Source: Phoronis australis (taxonomy: Eukaryota; Phoronida; Phoronidae). Taken from it: a stretch of DNA of 64,000 nucleotides. The notes under the pieces are model-generated. The model was not told where the DNA came from. It ran no database searches and saw nothing but the letters and a program-made list of their open reading frames with translations. Location: positions 281,741 through 345,740 of the forward strand of contig NMRA01000274.1 in NCBI GenBank assembly GCA_002633005.1. The letters are read 5' to 3'. A program made the position numbers and the translations under genes. This document shows positions 56,090-64,000 of the stretch, piece by piece (position 1 is the stretch's first letter; each line of letters opens with the position of its first letter).

Positions 56090-57480
56090 CAAGGATTTCT
56101 TTAAAAAAGACAAAGATTACGACAATATAATTCATTTTAAAAATCTTGGAAGGGATAATTTTTTGCACAAAAATGAATTAGAATTATTTCATTCGTACAA
56201 CTGGAACTTCCGAACGCCCTATCCTCTGTCACAGCCCAAACTAGCCTCTCGTGGCACCGGGCCGGAGTGCGTGATATAGTGGAACATTTCGACCCCATGT
56301 CCATTTTTGCTTGTTTGGTCCATTGTTGCACTTCAAATGAAATTTACTTTCACTGGTTAAGTCAGTTGTGTTCTTTAGTTTAGGATCAAAACACAAGGCG
56401 GCCGAGAGCCTGGGGGTGTCAAACCTCCAACGTATTTTGCTACGTCTCACGGTGGCCACAGCAAATCTTTTGAAAACCACGACGAAGTTGGAAAGCAAGC
56501 AACTAGTTTTATTTCAACGATAAGCCAACCAGTAATCAAACTCTTGAATAAAAGTTAAATTTCGTATGAAGTCTGTTTTATTAACTCAAGCAATATGAAT
56601 AGTTCAAAGACATATCCTCTATCAAAATACGTGTTACAATTTCATATGCACTAAAATCAATGCTTTTCAGGAGCACTGCCATTCAGCCACACAAAGGCAA
56701 GTAAATCACTACGTTGCATCTACTGACAAATAAATGCTAGACTCCTGATTCTAATCTCCAAACTCACACACAATTCAAGACTCAAAACTAAAGGGGCATT
56801 TCGCCGCTGTTCAGCTGTCAAAAGGTCTTTGAGGTTTAATACATAACGTTCATCCGATTTTTAATTGTTGCCGAATGCCTTGAACCGGCAACTTAAGGAT
56901 ACTGAGCGATGCATGCTTATGCCATGTTCGCTTTGTTATGGTCTCTAAAATCCTTCCTCAATGCCAGCATTTACATTGATATTCATTTTTTGGATTAACG
57001 ATGAAAATGATCCATTTGTTTAGTTCATAGTGACGACTTTCCTTCCCGTTGCCAGGCGGCAGGAATTTTTTCATAACCATGCCCATGATCATTAGAGCAA
57101 AAAATAAAAACGAATGTCAGCGTCCTTTACATTAGTTTGCGTAGTGCCATGTGTGTTTCAGCGACTTACCAACATATTCCGAATACGACAAAATTAATTG
57201 AGGTCGCCCAGACTAATTTTTACACCTGTTACTCACTGATTTTTACCCCCTTTTTTAAATAGGAGCACTCTTTGAAAAAATACGTTTTCTCAGACAGTCG
57301 TGTTTCGTAGAGATGTGACACATAACTGCTGAAGCGGGTTAATCTGAGCCTCATTAGTAGAAAAGGCTCTAGTGTGTTGCGGTCCAATATTAAAACGCCT
57401 CGAAGGTAATGTTCGTTTATCTCATTTTATAACCACTTCATTTTTACACACAACATCACGTGAAAAAAATCCTGTGTGAA
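56090..57480. repeat. Tandem duplication, left copy (~1.4 kb)
   Basis: Blocks ATTTCATTCGTACAACTGGA, GAGCACTGCCATTCAGCCAC, CTCCTGATTCTAATCTCC, CTAAAGGGGCATTTCGCCGC and CTTTGAGGTTTAATACATAA recur in order in 57510-58860. No coding signature is clear. Confidence 0.85.
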
Positions 57481-57509
57481 AACGTAACGACAATATCGGA
57501 TAACAGTAC

Positions 57510-58860
57510 TAAAGATTTCTCTACAAAAAGAACAAAGAAAACAATGATATAATTCACTTAAAAATCTTAGTTGTAGTGATTTTGTAAAATATGATTTAAA
57601 ATTATTTCATTCGTACAACCGGAACTTTCGGAACGCGGTGCCCTCTGTCGCAGCACCACCCGTGTGGCCTCTCGTGGCCTGTGCCGGAGAGTGTGATGTA
57701 TTGGAGAGTATACCCACGCAGTATGCCATCTTCCTGCTTTGCAACGTAGATATTATACAGTATCTTTGGTGTAACCTAACCTCGATAAGCTAGTTTGCGT
57801 TCCTCACGGTGCCTGCATGCTTTGAAAGACAAGACGAGAGAGTGGAAGCATAGTCTGACGAGTTTGATTTCAACGACGAATCAACTAGTAATCCAACCGT
57901 AATAAAAGTGAAATTTTGCCCGCAGATTATTTTAATACCCCAAGCAATTGAATAGCTCAAAGACATTTCCTGTATCACTAAAACATGCATTACAGGTTTA
58001 TTGGTGAATAGGTACTAAAATTGATGCTTTTCAAGAGCACTGCCATTCAGCAACACATAAGCAACTCTCAACGTTGCGTCTTAAGACTTAAATCGACAAA
58101 TAAATAGCCTCCTGATTCTAATCTCCGAACTCAAAGAGTCGACACTAAAGGGGCATTTCACCGCTGTTCAGCAATCACCTAGTAATAGCTCTTTGAGGTT
58201 TAATACATAACCACCCTCATCCGATATTGAACTGTTGCCGAATGAGCCGGCAACTCAAGGATATTGAGCAATGATGCCATTTTCGCTTATTATGTACAAA
58301 ATCTTTTCTCAAAGTGGATGCCAGCATCTATCTGGACATTTAGCTCTTGAGTGAGCGAAGAAATCAGTGTTTCATTGGTTTACGTCATAGTGATGACGTT
58401 CAGGACATTAATATTTCCTTTCCAATGTTAAGTGGTAAGAATTTTTTTCATAGTCACGCGCATGAACATTACAGCAAAGACGAAATCGAATGACATTGTA
58501 TTTCACATTTAGTGAAGTTGCTCCACCTTGCGTTGTGCCAAGTCACTAGACTCATCTGAGTAAACTGAAGTCGCCCAAAATAAATTTCAAACCTGTTCTT
58601 CATTGACTTCAAACTCGTTTGATTTTGAAATAGGGACACTTACTTGTAAAAAGATGTTTTCACAGACAATCGTGTTCCGTGAACATCTAATACATAACTG
58701 ATGAAGCCGGTTAATTAAACGGCTCGAGAGCATTGCGGCCCATAACGCTCCGAAGGTAATGGTCGCAAACCTGGGTGTCGTTTATCTTATTTTATAACAA
58801 TTTCATTTATAAATAAAACGTGACCACAAAATTGGATACTAGTACCAGGAAACTCAAAAT
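57510..58860. repeat. Tandem duplication, right copy (~1.35 kb)
   Basis: ATTTCATTCGTACAACCGGA, GAGCACTGCCATTCAGCAAC, CTCCTGATTCTAATCTCC, CTAAAGGGGCATTTCACCGC and CTTTGAGGTTTAATACATAA follow the same order as the left copy. Many indels between copies. Confidence 0.85.
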
Positions 58861-59428
58861 TGTGGGCAAAAAAATTGATCACAAACGAAAAAAGGTCCAC
58901 ACGAAACTGTATTTTTAAAATTTTCAAATTTGGAAAATCTGATTAGAAAAGCGCCTGGTGCTCTTTGCCCACCTTTTTCTTTTATTTCCCAACCTTTTTT
59001 CCTCACGAAAAAGTTGACAATAAAAGAAAATGGCTTCCTTGTCTAACAGTTGCCTGTTTAATAGTCCAGGGACTTGCAGTAGTTGTCCATGAACACCGGC
59101 AAAGGGCGACGAAATTTTCGTAGGAACCAGTGTGTCATTTCATCAACCCCAGCTGAAAGACACATCTTTATGTACGCTCCAGAAGATGTGATTTATTACA
59201 TTTTTTCGCATCTAGTTATTCGCCTGAATGAATGATGATGTCAATCAACAAATCACGACAAACAAGTTAGGAACCACTTGAGACCAAAGTGAAAATGGTT
59301 TAAACAATAACAGAAGGTAGAACTTGGACACACGACAAAAAGGCAGGACCAAATTGTCATAAACGCAAATCATGACAGTCAGAGCAGGAAGTAAACATTT
59401 GCACAACAATGCTGATCCAAGAGATCAC

Positions 59429-59536
59429 TGTGACAATACAGGCCAATGTGACAATTCAGGCCAATGTGACAATACATGCCAATGTGACAATTCAGGCCCA
59501 TGTGACAATTCAGGCCAATGTGACAATACAGGCCTG
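59429..59536. repeat. 18-bp minisatellite x6
   Basis: Six copies of TGTGACAAT(A/T)CAGGCCAA with few substitutions (TGCCAA, GCCCA variants). The unit is a multiple of three and one frame reads Cys-Asp-Asn-(Thr/Ser)-Gly-Gln repeats within a 108-codon frame (59372-59698); no signal peptide or known domain supports coding. Confidence 0.95.
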
Positions 59537-60540
59537 CACAGCAATCTTTCATCATGTTTGATTCTATTACACAATGATACAAGTTGGGGAATAAATATGC
59601 CATTGGCCTTCACCTTTAAACCAAGAAAAAAATTAAGAAAATTCATATTTATTCATAATTTAATACAGGTCATTACATATTGTTTAAGGAAGTTATAAAT
59701 TACAATTAAATAGCACCTGGTATAACATATAAAAAAGTTAACATAAGTGGTGCAAATTATTTTACAGATAGTCATTAAGATAGTTTCCACTGAAAGTAGG
59801 TACCAAGTTCTAACAAGATGAAATGGAATTTCAGAGTACACTATGCAATTTGCATTAACACTATGGTCATAGAGTTTTTAGGTTAAACAGGAAATGCTGT
59901 TCATGACTAACGTTTCAAAAGTTGTGGAACGTTTTTTGTTATCCAAATCAATTGTAATACTCTTCACATTCCATCATCACAGAGAATCCCTAGAAAACAA
60001 TTATGATAATTACTTCCATACATTTACAATTGGTACACAACCATTAAAATTCTGTGAACTGCAGGTGAACTCAATCTATATTCATTTTTATCTGCCCGTT
60101 TTGGAAAAAAACTACCATATCTGCTTGGGTTAACACACAGCGCATTTAAATTGAGAAATTTAAAAATTTGAATACATATATCCAAATTAAGTAATGTTTT
60201 TGAAAACACAGGAAGGGTCATGTGGCTTAATATGGGCATTCTTCATTTATAAAATCTGTCTGTTTCTTAACATCAACCTTCAACCTATATATATATATAT
60301 TTGCACTAGGGGACGGAAGTTGCTTTAAATAGACCGTAATGAATTTTAAAAATCAAGTTTCTACAGCAATTTCAGGAAATCATTATAGGCCACTCACCTG
60401 AACAGATATGTTAACTGGCCTAGTAAATCCAATTAAATTTCACAAAAATCATGCTCTAAACTTATAATATTTTGGTTTGTATAATTTCCTATATCAAATC
60501 TCGTTCCTTTCCACTGTCATCTCATAGATTTCAATCAGCG

Positions 60541-60663
60541 TCAAGAGTTGCTGTCTGTTCTAGCCAGGTATTCGGGTATCGGGTTGTCATTGAGGTATTT
60601 CTGAAGGTAAGTACACGTGAGTCTCATCTTTCCATCAACAGCTACGATGTAATCAAAGGCTGT
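60541..60663 (-). CDS. NATD1: NATD1-like last exon
   Basis: 123 nt including TGA, acceptor TTTCTTATTTCAG. It encodes TAFDYIVAVDGKMRLTCTYL then QKYLNDNPIPEYLARTDSNS. Matches the human LTCWYIQKYVKENPLPQYL end. Confidence 0.92.
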   Translation of the reverse strand, partial: TAFDYIVAVDGKMRLTCTYLQKYLNDNPIPEYLARTDSNS

Positions 60664-62549
60664 CTGAAATAAGAAAAGTAAGGAATGGATAAAATTTAGT
60701 TCACATTATCATGAAAAAGCACAGACCATTTACAAGTCAATAAATCACATAAATCGTAAAAGAATGAACAGAAACACACAGAAGAGAGGAATTACTTTTT
60801 TGTAACATTAGATTTATGTGGAAGTCAAACCAGTGACCCTGAGTGGCCCTATAATAAAAACAGTAAAAACCCTCCAGTTTTGGACAGTCTAAAATTTGGG
60901 ACACATATAATCAATCTGAAATTGAAGTTTCTAGGTTCTGAAGATTGACACATGGGCAATTTTGGCTATCATTATATTTCTGAAATGAAGGACACCGCGC
61001 TTAGCATCAACAGAGTCTGAAAATATACTTGACAGTTGATAAAGTCATCAAAAATGACCGCAATGTTTCCATGAGACCCCTCACTGTGTAACATCAAAAT
61101 GAATCTTAGTTTGTCACTGATAGTAATTTTTGAATTTGGGATGGCTAGCATTGCCAATTTCTAAAATATGGTAAAAGCACTGACTTAGAGTGAAATAATT
61201 AAATTTTCACTGTCTCAAACTAGAATTTTTTTACTGCAATGCACGTTAGTCAAGATTCACTCACTACGAGTACATATGTTACTGTTAATTAGTGTAAAAA
61301 ATGTTCTCCAGTCACATTTAAGTTACACCAGTTTAACTTAGAAGGGAGTTTGCCAAATACCATACTTGTTATGAATGCTGATCCCATTCAAATTCAACAT
61401 ATGAATCAAGTGACACTAAACACACACATTCAAATTCACTTCATTAACAATTCAATACAAACTAAACAATAAACATTGATTGAGTAAGAAAATATCACAT
61501 CTGAATTCGAGGATTTCATGTACGATGCGGGTGTCATTCTCAAATGCACTGAGGGACGTTTTTAAATCATGAAGATCCGGTAAAACCTCGATGACATGTA
61601 TTGTAAACTACATGACAAAAACAACAGTTGCCACTTGAGCGCACTAGAATTGAAGGCACTGGTCCACTCCAGCATGCTTTGTGGTTCAAAATTGAAGAAG
61701 CAACCATCACAAAAATAAAAGATTGAAAGTGAGCCTCAAAATGCGTTAATTGAATTAATACATAGATCAGCAAATCTTCTGCAGAACTGGAGGCACATGC
61801 CATCTGGTTACATTGAACTTAAATATCACCTTCTAAAATGCAAATACACAAATCAAATTACGTGTCCACAAGATTTCTGTGATGTCAACGAACACTGCCG
61901 ACAACTGTCCTACAACGCATTTCAAAATTGACAGCAACGCGTAGATGAAATCCAGTGTATTTCAATGTAATTGTCGTAGACCAAATAAGCCACCAGACCA
62001 AGTGAACTTAGTCTGCTTCCATGGTCCAACCTCGTAGACCTCCAGAACTCAAGTTGCCAGTGCGGTCTACCAATGAGACTTGAATATTTATCACAGTTTT
62101 AAAGTGACCGGGGTTGCCAAATACAGTAAAATTCTTAAAATCGATTTCATTTTTATGGAGTTTTTATCATTCATCAGACTTCAATGATAGACTGAAACTC
62201 AAGGGAGGGCTTTCACTTGGTCTACGAGGTTGGACCATGTGAGCAGACCAAGTAAACTCGGTCTGGTAGCATGCTTGGTCTATAACATAATTCCAATAAA
62301 CTTGCGAAACATTCTCTGTGGGTGCAGTAAAATGACCACTGTCAACAATGAATGTCAACAAGGTCAGTTGCTAAACACTCTCCTTTAAGCCCACGAACTC
62401 ACTTGAGCTAGGTGTTTGGCAATTCCCTTGCCTCGGAATGAGGTTGGGACCTCCGTGTGGTACAAATCGGCAAACCCCGGCTTGATCCACTCATAGTCTA
62501 ACACAGCCTTCTCTGCACACACTTCTCCATCTGAAACCATGACAGTGTG
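60541..62549 (-). CDS. NATD1: NATD1-like GNAT acetyltransferase, last two exons (N-terminus missing)
   Basis: Two exons (62403-62549 and 60541-60663) join in phase 0 to 89 residues plus stop. They match the small NATD1 / COG2388 GNAT protein: AVLDYEWIKPGFADLYHTEV, VPTSFRGKGIAKHLAQ, TAFDYIVAVD, LTCTYLQKYLNDNP, PEYLA. RGKGIA is the acetyl-CoA pyrophosphate-binding loop. Human NATD1 is 113 residues, so about 25 N-terminal residues are encoded by an exon upstream of 62549 that I did not find. The family is predicted to acetylate an amine using acetyl-CoA; the substrate is unknown. The protein ends ...LARTDSNS. Confident as a family call. Confidence 0.92.
62403..62549 (-). CDS. NATD1: NATD1-like internal exon
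   Basis: 147 nt, phase 0 both sides, acceptor TCCCTTCACTACAG, donor GTGAGT. It encodes HTVMVSDGEVCAEKAVLDYE ... TEVPTSFRGKGIAKHLAQ. Confidence 0.92.
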
Positions 62550-63436
62550 CTGTAGTGAAGGGAGAAGCATAAGTTAGCTGTCTTCCCCTAAGATTGGTCG
62601 TGCAGCCGTACACCATATCAACACTGGTAACCAATACAAATTTCTCTTCAAGCAAATGTACAGCCTGTAGTGCTTAATTACCTAAAAATCTTCTCGCGGC
62701 TCTTGATGTTTTGAAATAATTTCAACTCAAATACTTCTTTCACATGTCTCTTCATTTGTCAACGATCACAATTTGTCTTGCCGGGTATAAGAGGTGCAAC
62801 CCTGGCAGCCAAGTTTCGAGAACTATTGAACTCCAGCAGATCACCTGTTAGTAATTGGCTCATTCCGGAGGTCACGGAGGTTGACCTCCATGTGATTAAA
62901 AAAATTACATGCTACAGACATGCACAGTGATGCAATTCCTACAGCAATGTCTCGGTTCATCATTTTGCTGATGGAACGAAGGACTATTTGGAAAAAATGT
63001 TGATTGCAAGAGTATTTACTCGAGCTGGACAGATTGAAAAACTGTCAGTGTAGAGTAGTTGCCTTCCAAAGTTCCAAGGTTCCATTTTCCATTAAAAACG
63101 TACCCATGGTAATTTGCCTCTGATAGTTTAGGCATGGTTGAGTGTAATTTGCAGAAAATCTTCCAGCATACTGACTGCCCCATGCCTGGCCATGACCTAA
63201 ACAATAAACATTACCCTAGCTAACAATTTAAGACTGTGAGCTTATCCTGGCATAGGCAATGACCATCGCCTCTGTTGGCCCGAAGCAGAGGCGATGTAGA
63301 GGCTATAGGCGCTATGTACGCCGGAAGCTTTTCGGCGAATTATGCCTCGCACCGACTAAACCATCAAAGTCACGTTGTTATAAATACCTTTTGCGCATAG
63401 AGGAATACCTTAGGAGGTTGTCGATGTGTTTAAGTT
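62550..63436. other. Region upstream of the NATD1-like exons
   Basis: The missing first exon of the NATD1-like gene should be here or beyond the window. Short minus-strand frames (63016-63204) do not resemble the expected N-terminus. Confidence 0.4.
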
Positions 63437-64000
63437 CTTCCAACTCGAACAAATACTCCCGTTATAAAACTTTTTCTTCGAGCAGTCCGTATTTCAGTTC
63501 CCAAAATCGTGAAATCAAAATTTTCATTTTTTTAACCAGGCCGAAGGTCAGAAGTTGCGATCCTATTGGCAAACTTTGAAAGCTGAAGTTCCCGCCCTTT
63601 GCGTACGTGCTGCCTGGAACCAGCCGTGCATTTGCCGTGTTGTTAAACATTAAAATGTCAAATATGTGCACAAAGACTTTTAAATGTCATATCAACAGCA
63701 TTTATTTTTATCAAATACAAACAATAATTCATTGAAATACAAACAGTTTCAAGTAACGCCAATTAAAGACAAGTATAAGTGGTGGCATTTTGGAAACGAA
63801 CATTTGACTGACAAGACCGCAATGGCTCACCTTTGGCCTATTTAAAAATTATTGAGGTTATGAAGTCACATCACCTAGCGAGCGCGGTAAAAGTTGGAGC
63901 GTGCGCAGTACAAAAATTTTGATTTCACGATTTTGGGAACTGAAATAGGGACTGCTCGAAGAAAAAGTTTCATAACGGGAGTATTTGTTCGAGTTGGAAG
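63437..64000. mobile_element. Inverted repeat running off the window end
   Basis: 63437-63526 (CTTCCAACTCGAACAAATAC ... GTGAAATCAAAATTTT) is repeated inverted at 63911-64000, with about two mismatches in 89 bases. The 64000 edge cuts the right arm, so the arms may be longer. Likely the inner part of a foldback or terminal-inverted-repeat transposon. Confidence 0.8.

Larger units (their letters stand above)
49913..60540. other. Spacer between the K2P channel and NATD1-like genes
   Basis: No gene recognised. It contains MITE-like repeats (51880-52022, 55666-55922), a G-rich run with one N (53355-53381), an AT-rich stretch (55200-55620) that gives spurious long frames, an old tandem duplication (56090-58860) and a minisatellite (59429-59536). 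A 5' exon and promoter of the K2P channel must lie in its left part but were not identified. Confidence 0.55.

Noticed and set aside
56076-56279. 67-codon + frame at the left end of the tandem duplication
   Set aside because: The matching stretch in the second copy (about 57510-57700) has lost the frame, so coding is not conserved.
59429-59536. Regular repeats as a CRISPR array
   Set aside because: The units are contiguous with no spacers, and the DNA is animal; it is a minisatellite.

Overview
The window is animal nuclear DNA, most likely from an invertebrate deuterostome such as a hemichordate, cephalochordate or echinoderm. The genes are split by introns of about 0.4-4 kb. They include an intronless vertebrate-style Toll-like receptor, an AP-4 adaptin, a two-pore K+ channel and a NATD1-type acetyltransferase. 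AT-rich spacer is full of decayed transposons. I cannot fix the species from the sequence. There are two small assembly gaps (49057-49065 and 53376).

Layout. (1) 1-3442: repeat-derived spacer. (2) 3443-5974: a single-exon Toll-like receptor on the + strand with a complete signal peptide, LRR, transmembrane and TIR plan. (3) About 9190-30673: the minus-strand AP-4 epsilon gene (AP4E1). I could splice its first 15 coding exons in frame from the start codon, about 684 residues covering the whole adaptin trunk; a 16th exon is tentative and the C-terminal ear is not found. Its introns hold an open, 5'-truncated RLE-type LINE (25116-27794, antisense), a 489-bp foldback element, several MITEs and a near-perfect 39-bp hairpin. 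The acceptor and start of exon 3 are present three times in tandem. (4) 30994-31075: tRNA-Ser(GCT), divergent from AP4E1. (5) 31-40 kb: a transposon-rich stretch with a P-element-like transposon carrying a broken THAP domain, a LINE tail, a tRNA-derived SINE and a GC-rich terminal-inverted-repeat family. (6) 40312-49912: a minus-strand two-pore-domain K+ channel, five coding exons joining in frame to 304 residues. (7) 50-60 kb: no gene recognised, but an old tandem duplication of about 1.4 kb and a hexameric 18-bp minisatellite. (8) 60541-62549: the last two exons of a minus-strand NATD1-type GNAT acetyltransferase. (9) 63437-64000: a near-identical inverted repeat running off the window edge.

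The host genes are unrelated in function (innate sensing, trans-Golgi cargo sorting, background K+ conductance, small-molecule or protein acetylation), as is normal for an animal chromosome. No multi-gene system is visible. The points most worth following are the TLR BB-loop Pro-to-Leu change, the triplicated splice acceptor in AP4E1 next to the LINE insertion, and the transposon families. All exon limits were read by eye from splice consensus, phase and similarity to remembered family sequences; no search was run.
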